The notes beneath the pieces are model-generated. The model worked only from the letters and a program-made list of their open reading frames with translations. It had not been told where the DNA came from and made no database searches. From positions 15,771,971 through 15,835,970 of the forward strand of contig CM055113.1 in assembly GCA_029204225.1 (NCBI GenBank): 64,000 nt of DNA. The letters are read 5' to 3'. The position numbers and the translations under genes are program-made. Shown piece after piece: positions 47,696-59,655 of this stretch; the first letter of the stretch is position 1; every line of letters begins with the position of its first letter. Origin of the DNA: Diphasiastrum complanatum (Eukaryota > Streptophyta > Lycopodiopsida > Lycopodiales > Lycopodiaceae).

Positions 47696-49880
47696 TTTTC
47701 TTTAAATAGCAATCATACTATCAAGCTTCTTCCATACATCAACTTTTAGTATTTTGGTTCTGCCGTCTTTCTCAAAGTCCTTAGTGGCAGCAATAATATC
47801 TGTCCAAACTGAGTGTTGAATATTAGAAGCCTTACAGGTATGATTTGATAGGAAACGACGTGCCTTTGCTCCTCCTATGCTTGGCTTAGTTGGCATGTTC
47901 CCATTCTTTCCTAAAAGCTTTTCATCTTTTTTGAATTTTGACACGTCCTTATGAAGTCCTCCTTTTGATAAAACATCTTCTAATCGAGAGATAGCTTCCT
48001 TTGCTAATGATGTTGGCTTAGTATTCCAAGAAAAAACTATATGAAGATAAATGATCTTTTCTATTAATCTAACTTCTGCATGAAGAGTGCAAACATGCAC
48101 ATTTTCAAGGGGATAGACAGCACAGGCTTCCAGTTTGTTTTTGCATATTCTCTAGTAATTCATGTACTCCTAGTAACATCTTTTGCCATTTTCATGCAGT
48201 ACAAACAAGGATGTTTTGATGTAGCACCGTGAGAGACATTATACATACATTTCAATGTTTTCAAAACACTTGCTAAGTGCCATTCAACATTGAAGTCTCC
48301 AACTCCTGGAACATTGAGAAGTCCTCCATCCATATGGTCCTTGATGATCCTAGGATAAGATATCCTTGAGAATATCCATGACAATATATCATGATCCTCC
48401 TTCAGCACTTGTCCAAAAAAATAATCAGATTTAGTTAACAAAGAATTAATACTATTCAATAAATGTAATGTAATAATGAGGCTAGTTACCTGAAACGCTG
48501 CCAACCACCATATATCATTTTCTGACTGGACACTGAATCTGAAATCTTCTTGGTCCTCTGTTTGTGATAGTGCACCATTCATGAGAGTTATACTAACCCT
48601 CTTCATCTTTTGCCCTTTCACAATTTTTGACTCATCTAACTTAAGTACTATGATTATTTTGCCATTCACCTTTTCAAAGGTTATATAATAGAATGTGACG
48701 ATGTATCTCAACAAGTAATTTAGATCAACAAATAAGTTGTTTGATGAATTATAGAATATCGATCTTCCATCAGTTTCATACACCTCCTCAATATGAAATG
48801 GAGTTCCAGTGATCTTATGCATACCTATGTTTAATGTATCCCTCTCTTTCTTCAAGTTATATGTTCTAGGGATTGGGACTTTTCTAATTTAAACTTGCTT
48901 AAAAGCTTCTCTAATAAGTTTAAATATTGTTGCATATGCTTCTCTGCTAATACCTGCAAAATCACAAGCACCCTGAACTATAGTCTTATCTAAAAAAATT
49001 TGAATGTCCACCATCAAAGACTCTGTTATTTTACACTTTACATTTGAACTCTTATTATTTATCATGATATGCTCAGTGGATTTGTCTGTCAATATTGTGC
49101 CCAATGACATTCCTAGTGAAGCATTGTCTTTAATATTCCGAGGAGCCACTAATGTAGATCTACAAAAAAAATAGATAGTTAACATAATATCACCATAGCT
49201 GAAATTAAATCCAAATGTCATTGAAAAACCTACAAAAATCAAAATATGCTTACTTGAATGCACGGATCCTTCTATTTCAATAACCTTCTTTTGAAAGTGT
49301 TTGAATATCCTTGCAACTTTGTCGCTTTCGCTTCTTACTTTCAGCCTTCTTCTTTGCCAATTCCACATTCTTCAATAATTGTAAGGTTTCAATACGAATA
49401 GATTGTAAGATTGATTGCATTTGCTCTAGTTTTGATTTGATATTGATTGTTATCTTTGTAATGATTCATTATTTTTTTTTAGTTGTTCATTTTCTTCTAA
49501 CGTCTTTTGGAGATGACAATCTCTATTCTGACAATAAGAGGATATCCGAATTAACTCACCTTCTAAAAAGTGAACTTTATTCATATAAAGTTGTTTTCCA
49601 TGGTTCTGCAATCTTTCACAATATCCTAGTAATCCACTATGCCCATTGCATATCCATGTAACTAAATGAGTTATTGAGGAGAATGTGGGATGTGTCAAAG
49701 TGCTTGGATCTTGTGGATATAATGTTCCATCTGTCCACAAATCCAACTTTTTCTTTCCTTTTGCCCTGTAACGAGAACGATCTTCAACAGATATTTGAAC
49801 TCCTTTGCCTCCTCTTCTCTGCAAAGGTGCCAAATCAATAGGGATATCCACATGTAGATGATATAATGTCATCATCAAAA
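47696..49880 (-). pseudogene. Large transposase-like gene of element X
   Basis: Minus strand, spliced. 49878-49450 encodes a basic and then coiled-coil N-terminal part (LQKTLEENEQLKKNNESLQR). 49150-48890 has GISREAYATIFKLIREAF. 48855-48490 has IIVLKLDESKIVKG and SITLMNGALSQTEDQEDF; the Asp and Glu here are candidate catalytic residues. After an intron (about 48490-48410), 48400-48160 has GVGDFNVEWHLASVLKTL and SKHPCLYCMKMAK, a Cys pair typical of an inserted zinc site. 48100-47702 has CTLHAEVRLIEKI. This pattern (D..., HPCxYC, LHxxxRLxEK) recalls a widespread, poorly described eukaryotic transposase family, possibly KDZ-related. Frame breaks suggest it is inactive. Confidence 0.55.
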
Positions 49881-50412
49881 AAATAATAGAGTAATCAGTT
49901 GCATCAAAGTACTATGACCAAATTCTATGAAGCAAAACAAAATACTCATCTTTGATTATATTATATACTCTGTGCGATCAATCCAATCTCCATGCTTGTA
50001 TGCTTGATTCAAATTTAGAAATGCCACTCAATTTTTCATTTCAATAGGCAGTTGGCGCTCATATTTCCAATGTGATGATGGTGTTCATAATTGGAGATGG
50101 CACCTATATTTTCATTCTCGTGGAAGGAATGCATATGTAAACATTTTGCTATTTTTTCTTATTCAAATTTAGGGATGGCGGTCATACTCTATATCCAGTG
50201 AAAATATTGCCCTTTTCGTAACCAATGGAGGGAATATTTTTGAATTTAGTCAAGTTATCATGTGAACTGTTTACAGTTCTTAACTGTGACTATAGACACT
50301 TTGGTTAGATCATTGGGAGTTGGGGAGGCCTCGAGAGTGGTGGGGGCAAGCAAATAAACAATATTGTTTTTTTTATTTTGATATTTTTCTATATCCTACA
50401 TGGCATTCCTTA

Positions 50413-50455
50413 AAGGGTCTTTTTGATATTGAGAACTCCTCTAATGCATCTTGAT
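50413..50455 (-). repeat. Candidate right terminal inverted repeat of X
   Basis: Contains GAGAACTCCTCTAATGCATC; its reverse complement matches 21275-21315. The bases outside (TTGATGCATCCC) show no clear duplication with the left flank. Confidence 0.4.
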
Positions 50456-50529
50456 GCATCCCTCTACAAAAGGCTCATTCCGGAAAAAAAAAAAAAATGA
50501 TCGGACACCATATATAGAAGCTCTTGGAA

Positions 50530-50730
50530 AGGCAGGATAATGGATTTCAAAGTATCACCTGCCGATCAATCTATCACGGAAGTTTTAGTTCAGCATGCTT
50601 ATCTTCACAAAGAGCTCAACATTCATGATTTGAGTCCAAATGATAGAAGAAAATGCAATTGCAATTCAGCGCCTTCAATTTCACACAAATTCAAGAAAAT
50701 GCAATTGCAATTCCGCACGTAGCCTCTTGA
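50530..50730 (+). pseudogene. Fragment related to X-1
   Basis: SITEVLVQHAYLHKELNIHD and LSPNDRRKCNC match the end of exon 1 of X-1 (21960-22053). AAAATGCAATTGCAATTC is present twice (about 50649 and 50696). A run of A residues precedes it at about 50484. It lies just outside the proposed end of X, so it is a remnant of a second copy or a duplication. Confidence 0.55.
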
Positions 50731-50989
50731 ATTGAGTGGGTGTCAACTGTTCTCTCACATGAACAATCTTTTCTTCACTAAGTTCATAGGTTGTCTCCAT
50801 GTAGGTCCTTCGAAGGCTTGTTCTGCTAGTTCCTAATTTTGATCAGGTTCTCTTTGTACTTGCAGCGATTATTGCATCGTAGACTAATGTGTAATTCTTG
50901 AAGGTTTCTGGAATCTCATAAATTGGCGTTTGACGTGATTCCTCCTTCCGCCTGTTAATCCTAGCCCGACTCGAAAGAGTCATCTGTCA

Positions 50990-51500
50990 GGATGACACTG
51001 TATCTGGTTCCAACCGAATTGATTTCAAGGAGTCCAACACTTTCTTTTTTTTCTTTTCTATCGACAGTGTTGGATACATCCTTGTTATCCTTCTTGAGAA
51101 CTCTTCTCAATCCATATCAATCTAGGTCCATATACTATTCATCAGTCATCTCGACTTCTTTGTTGTAGATAAATGCATGTTGCCAAGGGACTAAATCATC
51201 AGTCATCTCAACTTCTTTGTTGTAGATAAATGCATGTTGCCAAGGGACTAAATCATCATCAACAAGGTCTTCAATAGTTTTCGCTAACAACCATGCTACA
51301 TTGATCATGTTCACCCCAAAAGTGATCAGTGTGTCCAGAGTGTACCCCTTGGGTGAAGATGTGCTAGGTTCTGTATTTGAATCAGGATGACATGCATGCC
51401 CAGCCATACAGTCAACTGTTGCAGTCATACTTGCTACAAGCTTACAATTCAAAAACCTAGCTTGTCCTTCAAGATTTACTATTGATGATTGCAGCATTCA
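50990..51500 (-). mobile_element. Ty3/gypsy fragment matching the left gypsy linker
   Basis: Minus strand, ITFGVNMINVAWLLAKTIEDL and CMAGHACHPDSN match 7020-7600 of the left gypsy copy. Within it a 54-base unit (encoding DDLVPWQHAFIYNKEVEM) is present twice in tandem at about 51140-51250. Same strand as all other gypsy pieces in the window. Confidence 0.7.
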
Positions 51501-52073
51501 GATTGCAAAAGCAAAAAACTCTTTCAAAATTCAAATGTGAAAATGAATTTAATCAAATTTAATCAACTGTGAAAATTCAACAAACATGATTTATGGAAGA
51601 AGAATCACATGATTGCTTTTTAGTATGAAAGATGGATTAATTGCATAGACGAAAAAAGAGAGTAACGAACTTGAAGAGTGGAAGTAAGACTTCAAAAATC
51701 AAGTTTAAGTGGGCTTTATTTGTTCTGAATGCTTACAACCTTGACTCTTGATAGTTGACTGTCCAGAGTATGGTCTGTATTTGCCTTTTCCAATTGTCTA
51801 ATGTCTTTCAGCAATCTCAACTTCTCAAGTCTCAACTATTAGTGCACTAACAAGTTGCTTCATAGTCAAAGCTTAGCTCAAGCCATAAGGGTGGTTCAAA
51901 CAGATTGTGAAAAATTTTAGATCAATAAGATCTAATCCACTAGAAAGATCTTTGATTAGAAAGAGAAATACACTACCAGTCTCACCAATGTAGAAAAATT
52001 AGCATTTACAAATAAAATGAGATGCAAACACTAATAGAAATTGATCAAACTTGAATGATTTTGTAGTAAATAA
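51501..52073. other. AT-rich DNA, nothing recognised
   Basis: Between the gypsy fragment and the candidate LTR. No coding region or repeat could be supported. Confidence 0.45.
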
Positions 52074-53302
52074 TGTCGAACCCTCATAAGATAGCGTTTG
52101 AAAGTTATGTATTTGGTACAATTATGATTTATTTCGAGTGAAGTGGATTCGAGAGTTATTCTGGCTGTCAACAGACATTAAAAAGTAACCAATATTACTT
52201 GTATTGGGGGTGTGTAGTGTTAATAGTTCCAAAACAATAGTCTTGTCTCTATCAAATCGAATGAAATGTGTTCTACAGCTTGAGATGCTATCAGAGTAGT
52301 ACAACAATACTAAACTTTGACTGACTAAGGTGTCAACAAAGAGTCAAGAAATGTTCGATGTATTCGTGTTTGTGCAGACAATTAGTTAATCGTGTTCGCA
52401 AACTATTCGGATCTAGACAAAAGTCCTCAACAACTTAAGTCCAAGGTTATGGTAAAAGAGCACGAATAGTTTTAGAGTACATTAGAAACTTATGTCAGTT
52501 ACAAGCAAGAACACAGATTAAAGACCCAATTCCTCAGTTAGGGACTGTCATCTCAGATGTATACATACATTTTTATCAATAATTGTGCTAGACTGTACCA
52601 AATGTAGTCGTTGTTCGAGTGCCGAAAAGAAAGTATTCATGACAGATGAATAAGATGATTTTAAGACAGTTCTTTAGAGCATATTTACGGACATACAGCA
52701 AACGACTATAATGTGCTAGAGAGTCTGTCTGACCAGAGAGTAATTCACTTAATGCAGTAGAGATTGCTAGTAGACTTAGGATCACCCACATTTAACAGTG
52801 CGGGGAGAATAGAGATAAGAGAGAATAATTCTCAACACTCTATTCACTTCTTCAATCTCTCACAAATACATAAACTCTTCTTCTCTCGATGTTTGAGACT
52901 GAAGCAAGTGATCAATATATGTTCTACGAAGTGAACAAACACACCTTTAAGACTACAGGTGTGTCGCTCCCATGAAAAGGTCTAGCTAATAGTTAAGTTG
53001 AATGTATGTTCAATTATACTATAAGAGGTATATTTAACTAAGAGTTTAAGCTACTCTAGATTAATATGTCGATTCATATTAAGTCGTTTCGCGTAAACGA
53101 CCTAGTAAAGGCTATCCAAGGCAGTGTTTCCCTTCTAGAGGTCTTGCCCTTAAATACAAGGCAAGTCTTTAGGAGATATATTCTCGAAAAATAATATAGG
53201 CCTTTTCATGATTTATATTTATCCATCTCATATCTTCATTTTTGAGTATATCATGCAATATCTAGGTTAATATTCAATATTTAGCAATTTCGTGGCATCA
53301 CA
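52074..53302 (-). repeat. Candidate 3' LTR of the right gypsy element
   Basis: On the minus strand a purine-rich TTGAAGAAGGGGATA is followed at about 53302 by TGTGATGCCACGAAATTGC. A plausible end is ...GGGTTCGACA near 52074, giving about 1.2 kb with no coding potential. The place is right, just downstream of the extra ORF. No second copy is in the window, so borders rest on the polypurine tract and TG...CA only. Confidence 0.45.
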
Positions 53303-53689
53303 TATCCCCTTCTTCAAATGTGAAACGTCCTCGTGAACATATAATCTTTATCTCAAGGATCATTCGCGATTCATTCTGTTCTTCATATATTCGTTAAGGC
53401 GCGAAAGGATATTTTTTCATACGTTCTTTCCTTTAGATATTTCTTATGCTTTAGAGTATATATGAATTGCTACTTCTTGAATTGAATAGATTGATTTTGA
53501 GTTGATTTTTTATTTATTGATGAGAACAGAAATTGAACTTCATAACAACTTCAAAACTTCAAAGATCGTGATTCAGCATCACATAGAAACAGCACCATTA
53601 TATAAGCAAGAATGGATATTCATGATAAGTTCAATTCTTCATGTAATCTTTGGGCTAACTCCAAATTTTGTTGAGCCTCATACAACATC

Positions 53690-56600
53690 AAGGTTTCCTT
53701 TGATGGCCAACTGGTAGGTTGCCGAATTCTTCAAGCTTAACTAGGAGCAAAGTTCCATCGAACAGCTCCTGAGTTAACTTTACATCTTCATCTGAATCAC
53801 GTCGTAGGGTGATTTCTGTACAAAAGCAAGTTGAAAATCTTATGAAAGAACTTTTAACATAGAGATTCTGGACAAAAAACAAAATCTTCGCTGCAAATAT
53901 TCCAAACTGTCTAAACAAAAATGTATAGAAATTTTTGTAGTGAAGAGACTTCCTTCGATCTTGCAGATTGTGTCAAATCTCCGCAAAATAATCAGCAAAA
54001 TTTCGCTCCCAATTGACATAAAGACTAAAAAGTTCTGGATACGCCATATTTACATTGATGAGCAGACCTGCATCATCAAAAGCGCCCATATCCGCAATAT
54101 CTTTTGGTTTGTACAACTGGAACTGCAACTTTCGCTTCCAAAATTGTCGCTTATTGTCTTCATTTCGCAAAAATTGATATTCTTTAATACAAATGTACTC
54201 TAAGGCATACATAGCAGAACATCTTATATGTACAACTCTGCTGATCTGAAAGGCGCTACTTTGAATTTCCCCCGAATTATGCCCCAATAGAGACATCCTT
54301 TCTGCTCGATAGATAACTGGGTCCATAACCAGAGAAAGTCATCATTTTCCCATGTGTCTTCCAGTCATCGAAGGCGATGCCTACTACGCCTTGTAGCATC
54401 ATATAATCCAAACGCCATTGTAATTCAATGTTAAAAGCTTGTGGACACCACTTCTAGAATCGATCAACAAATACATTGAACCTTTCAGCACATATCTTTG
54501 ACTGGTTTTGACATGGTCACTTCGTCTGAGTAGTTGTTGTTGCCATGCCTTGAGTTTGTAACTTGATAGCTAATTTTTGATCTTCCATCTGCTGCTTGAG
54601 ATCAGACATCTCCTGTTCAAGCTTGTCAACCTTCGCTACTGCCTCCAAGTATTCTAGATGGTCAGCAACGGACTTAAGTTGTTGCATCATATCATCAATT
54701 CTCAACAGGGCCTTTAAGTATTCGTCATGAGAGTCCGGCCCGCTGCATGTCTGGGTGGCTTCAATAGACAGCTCCTTCAACTCTGCCAACTCTTCTTCAA
54801 CTAGCGCCTTCGCATCTTCGAGCGGTTGCAGGAACTCGACTCAAAAATTATCTAGCATCTGGCTTTGGAGCTGGTTTAGTTTTGAGAGGTCTATGTAATA
54901 GAACCTGCATTGCTGCATAGAGCAAGCGGAGTTTCTGCCTTTATTCGTGTCGCTCGTTCATCATGCAAATGTATCTGGAGAGCGACATTGTGCTTATTGG
55001 CATACAGTATTTGTTGTTTAAAAGAAGCAATAGTAGTCTGATAATTAATAGACTTGGCCTCAATCACCTTATTGATTTCCTTCAAAGAATTAGCGTCCTT
55101 GGTTGCGGAATGAAGCTATGTTTCGAGTAAATGATTTTGGTCGATCAGCTTGATGTTGTCTGATTCAAGCAAATCAATTTTCTCATATAAGCAATACATC
55201 CAAAAATTCATAAGTTTGATAGAGTAGGTTTGGTACATGTCCAAACTTCGAATGGTGTTTTTTTTGAGAGACCTTTAGTAGGATATCTGTTTTGGATATA
55301 GGTTGCTGGTGAAACAGCTTCAGCCCAGAAGGACTTCGGAAGTGTCGCATGTGATAACATGCACTTTGTTGATTCGACTAAGGTTCTGTTCTTTCTCTCA
55401 GCAAGATTATTTGATTGAGGCAAATAGAAGGTAATGTATTGTTGCTCAATGCCGGTGTTAAGGTAGTACTCCTTGAATTCGGTGGAGATGTATTCTCCCA
55501 CATTATCTAACCTCAGTGCTATGATTCGTTTACCAGTTTGATTTTCTACATGCTCTTTGACTTGTCTGAACTTGACGAAAGCTTCTTATTTTTTTTAATG
55601 AAATAAATAGTTGTTCCTCTAGAGAATTTGTCAATAAAGGTAATGAAATACTTTGCATCTAGAAATAAAGGAGTTTGCATAGATCCACATATATCTGTGT
55701 GAACAACATCTAACAGACCTTTTGATGCATGCCTATGACTTGATCTAAAAGGATCCTAGTCTATCTTTCAAAGATGCAACTATGGCAAACAGGAAGATCG
55801 ACTTTACCAGAAGGATAGTCAAGATCAAGAGACATGGATTGTCTTGACATGTTTAAAACAGATGCATAATTCAAGTGTCCTAAGCGATGATGACATAGGA
55901 ATGCTTTATTGACAAGAACAAGGGTTTTCAAGGCTTGATGCGAGGACTCATGTGAATGTTGCTTTAAGAAGGTTTAGATCTGGTCCTCGACGCTGATGGG
56001 CCTTCTAAATAAATGGCTTGTTCTTGATGAGGATGGACCCGCTTGTACTGCCTGTATGGTTGGCGGTTGATCTGCTAGATCTGGAGCTCCCCCCTGGTCC
56101 ATGCTCGAATCAACCCCTGTATCCATTTGTACAGCTTCTTGGCGCGAAGGGGAGAATTGCGGCATGACCGAGATGGGGATTTGTGGTCTGGCTTCCAACA
56201 CTTGAGCGGCGGCTTTTTCATAGGCGTTGATGGTCTCCTTTGCCTTTGCCAACTCAGTTGAAGCTACTCCTTTGAGCCTATCAAAGCGGCCTTGGAATCC
56301 CTGAAGGCCCACTTTGTATGTTTCCACTTTCTTGAACAAATATACAATCTCCGTCAGTGTGACCGGATGATCAGGTATTTGTGTTTGCAGATAGGCATCA
56401 CGCTCAAGGGTGGTCGCATCCAATTCACCTTGAAGCCGTGTGCGATCTTGTTCGGCCATCTGTAATTGCCCATTCAGCAGCTGCACCTGTTGCTTGGCCT
56501 CTTGCACTACCTTATCTACCTGATCCTGTGTGGTTGTCAAGGCGTTTTGTAGGGAGCTGATGTAGGTTTCCAAGCGATCAGCTTGTTGCTGGGCCAATGT

Positions 56601-57840
56601 CTTTTTGCTTTCAGCCTTTTTTTCATGTTGCTTGGCTATTTTCGCCTCTTGATCCAGCTAGACAATTTTTTGGCTGATCAAAGTGTTTTCGGATCCTAGA
56701 TCAGAGATCCTCTGTTCCATTTTCTTTTTCTTATCTAGCATAGACTGGATCACTTGCCCACGGCTGGAAACTAACCCTAGAGCATCACCAGAATCGACGG
56801 TCGTGGAGGTGGCAGCAGCAGGAGACCCTGATGGTACTGTCCTTGGTAGGCGTGGAATAGGTGCCAAGGTCTCTTCTTCTTCAAAAGTATCCTCTTCTTC
56901 AAACCCTTCAGGCATCGTGGTGTCGAACTGCTTTGGTGACTTTACAACTGTGTCGACCCGAAGTGCGGCTAGGCTACCCTGTGTGGGTGGTTGCTAACTG
57001 GCATCTTCAACACCAACAGTAGATTCATGGATATGCCCGAATCCTCTTCCAGGGGATTGGGGTTCAAAGGGCGTTGGGCTCTGGGACATTTCAAAAATTT
57101 CGGTGGCCCCAAGGGGGTCTGAATCATCGAACATATCCATGAAGAACTGTGTGTTGGGTGAGGTTGCTTCGGGATGCGGGGTGAGGCGGCCTGGGCAGCT
57201 GTGATGGGAATGGTAGGCCCAATAGTCATAGACTGTCCTTGTATGGGAGCAGAGGCGAGGGAAACATCAGAGGCAAGGGGAATGGGAAGTTCAGTGCGAA
57301 CAGCAGTACGGGGTGGAAGCACAGCTGACGAGGTATACATAGTGTGACGTCATTCCAGAAGGTAGCCATCATTAGTCCAGTGTAGATCATTGGTGAGGTC
57401 AATGTGTGGCTTGATGGCCTGTTTGGCGTGCTTGTGATTGGGTGAGGCTTGCGTACCGGATGAGATTCCTATAGCTGCAAGTGCGGCCTCAGTGACGCGC
57501 ACCTTGTGTGTGGCTCCTTGGAAGGTGATATAAAACTTGGATTTCTCTTCCTTCCACATACTGAAGGCAAGAGTGATGAAATCCATATTGATGTGTCCCG
57601 AAAAGCTCTCTCATGAATACCCATTGCAGTAAGTAGAGGCTCCGCAAGGATCATCCACTGAGTGACCATGCTTGTGCTAGGAAGAATCATGATGTCCGTT
57701 GCAGATGGGACATCACAATGGATAGTATAGCGTGGAGACTGGGAAGTATCGGTAGAAGATATGATGATCAGAAAGAAATTATAACCGCGTGAAAGTGTAG
57801 CAGAAGGCAATGTAGGAAATTTGGAAGGCTTTGGTAGCAA
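53690..57840 (-). mobile_element. Extra coiled-coil ORF region behind gypsy integrase (right copy)
   Basis: Pieces in order on the minus strand. 57840-57350 is the N-terminal domain shared with the left copy (AFSMWKEEKSKFYITFQG, NDGYLLE). 57340-56660 is a Pro/Ser-rich linker with an acidic patch (EGFEEEDTFEEEETLAP). 56597-55974 is long coiled coil (LETYISSLQNALTTTQDQVD, LNGQLQMAEQDRTRLQGELD) with a proline-rich tail. 55085-54517 has more heptad-like sequence (YLEAVAKVDKLEQEMSDLKQ). 54326-53690 is a C-terminal part with SALYALEYI-like and YKPKDIADMGAFDDAG sequence. A Copia integrase fragment sits inside it at 55208-55935. The domains are unrecognised. If expressed it would be a large structural-type protein; function unknown. 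Degraded. Confidence 0.6.
55208..55935 (-). mobile_element. Copia integrase fragment inside the gypsy extra ORF
   Basis: Minus strand, with HHRLGHLNYASV-type GAG-pre-integrase sequence (about 55890) and the integrase core end AERKNRTLVESTKCMLSHAT plus KSFWAEAVSPATYIQNRYPTK (55501-55208). No LTRs were found beside it. It belongs to none of A, B or C by sequence. Degraded. Confidence 0.75.
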
Positions 57841-58599
57841 GAAAAATTCGCAAGAGCTTCACTAGCACAAGTGAGGAATGAATCGAATTTAGCCAACTTA
57901 TAGGTGAATTTGGTGGGTTCATTACACTGAATAGTAGTTGGGCTGATCAGTTCTGAACAAAAATTTGCAGGCATGTACAATACTGTAAAAATAGGCTATA
58001 GAAATCTCGGCGAAGATTTCTAGGGATCTGAACCTATCAAGCGAACGTTTTCTAGAGCTGGCGAAGGATGAACCTTCGCCCAGGAGGGTCCTTCGCCCAA
58101 GTACTGTCATAAATGCAATTTTTCACAATCTGAACCTATGGACCAATTTTGACATTCTAAGATCATCTAGCAGGTCGACGAAGGTTCATAATGAGGTTAT
58201 GATGCTCGGCGAAGGTTCCCAAAATGGCATATCCCTGAACATTCGCCTGACTCAAAAATTGAATTTTCTCTTGTCAAAAACCTTCGCCCACCTCAATTTA
58301 GATAGATCAAGGGTGGATGTACAGTCTGAGAGCTCAGCGAAGGTTTCTGATACTGTATTGGCCAAATCTACCCAAAACAGTGGTTTTCTAGGTCATTTTT
58401 CATTTTTAAAAAAATACCGTGCTTCATTTTTCTTATGTTGATGACTTCCTGACTTTTGCTCATCAGTCTTTTCTTATTTTATTTTTTTTCTCTTTTTCTT
58501 GTTTTTTTTTTTTTAACTGTCTTTTTCCAAAAAAAGTCAACAAATTAAATACTGAAAACAAAAAATTGAAAACAAGTAAAATGAAAAAATATATTGAGA

Positions 58600-59655
58600 T
58601 CAGGCTTGCTGAACTGACGGAGCAGACTGCCAAAACTTGCGTAATCGGTTGTCATTTACCGGAGTATCAAATCGTTTTCCATCCAAGTGTTCAAGAATTA
58701 CTGCGCCATAGTTCAGGATTTTCTTCACTTTATACGGGCCTTCACTAGTAAACTTCAACTTACCCTTGATCAGCTTGGTTTTATACATCAATGCAAGATC
58801 TCCTGCTTCCAGATCTTTCTTGTGCAATCGACGATCGTGCCATGCCTTGTGGCGGGCTTTCTCTGCTGCTAAGACATGAACTGCCATCAATCGGATTTCA
58901 CATAATTTGTGCAACGCTTCATGACGAAGTTGTAAAGACTGATCATCATTTAATCGTTCCGTTGCTGCTATGCGTAAAGATGGGATTAAAAATTCAATTG
59001 GCATAACAACATCTTGACCATAGACCAGTTGAAAAGGTGTTTGATTTGTACTATTTTTGTAAGCGGTTCTGAATGCCCATAATGCTACATACAGTTTATG
59101 TTCCCAATCAGACCGACTTGTTTCAAATGTCTTTGTCATAATGGTGCAGAGAATCTTATTGGAAGATTCAGCTTGGCCATTCCCTCTGGGATAATAGGGA
59201 GTACTAAATTTGTGTATAACAAAAAAAATTTCCAGTAAACACTTTATTGTTTGATTAACAAAGTGTGTACCCCGATCACTGACAATTTCGATCAGACATC
59301 CAAATCTAATTATAATATTTTCATATAGAAACTTGGCCGTAGATTTCGCATTAGCCACTTTGACAGCTTTGGCTTCAACCCACTTGGCCATAAAATCAGT
59401 TGCGACGATCATGTATCGGGCCTGAGATCCTTGCGCAGCGGGATGAATAGGACCAACATAATCCAGTCCCCATTTTTCAAATGGTGCTTGCGATAAAATC
59501 GAATGTAAGGGTTCATAATTTTGTCGAGTAGGTCGTCGTGCTCGTTGGCAGACATCACATGTCTAAATAAAATTTTCTGTGTCCTTATGAAACGTAGGCC
59601 ACCAACAACTGGATTGCAAAAGTTTGCGAACAATAATATATGTAGAGAAGTGTCC
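58600..59655 (-). mobile_element. Ty3/gypsy integrase (right copy)
   Basis: 59655-59409 covers the zinc-binding N-terminal region (CDVCQRARR, FEKWGLDYVGPIHPA in one frame). 59412-58600 is the catalytic core (ATDFMAKWVEAKAVK, IVSDRGTHFVN, YYPRGNGQAESSNK) and C-terminal GPY-type block (SEGPYKVKKIL). The core Asp, Asp and Glu positions can be recognised. Closely related to 6550-7015. Confidence 0.9.

Larger units (their letters stand above)
21275..50455. mobile_element. Element X: old DNA transposon with transposase-like and Ulp1-like genes, split by LTR elements
   Basis: A 40-base stretch at 21275-21315 recurs in inverted form at 50413-50455. Both read ATCAA..TGCATTAGAGGAGTT towards the inside, at roughly 80 percent by eye. 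Between them lie four spliced gene relics: X-1 (21660-22825, +), a Ulp1-like protease (23011-23640, -), X-3 (+, in pieces) and a large transposase-like gene (49880-47696, -, continuing at 44640-45074). The X gene DNA is interrupted by LTR elements D, B and C, each with its own target duplication. Subtracting these leaves about 6.8 kb of X DNA. The gene set is solid as a mobile-element signature; the boundaries are a proposal. Class is uncertain, KDZ-like being one option. Confidence 0.5.
53500..59655 (-). mobile_element. Ty3/gypsy element, 3' part, with long extra ORF (right copy)
   Basis: Minus-strand order: integrase zinc-finger region (from 59655), integrase core and C-terminus (to 58600), spacer with CTTCG/GAAGGTT motifs and poly(T) runs (57850-58600), then an extra ORF region of about 4 kb (57840 to about 53690). 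It is cut on the high side by the inverted-repeat arm, so gag and reverse transcriptase are absent here. Same family as 4660-9368. Several breaks. Confidence 0.75.
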
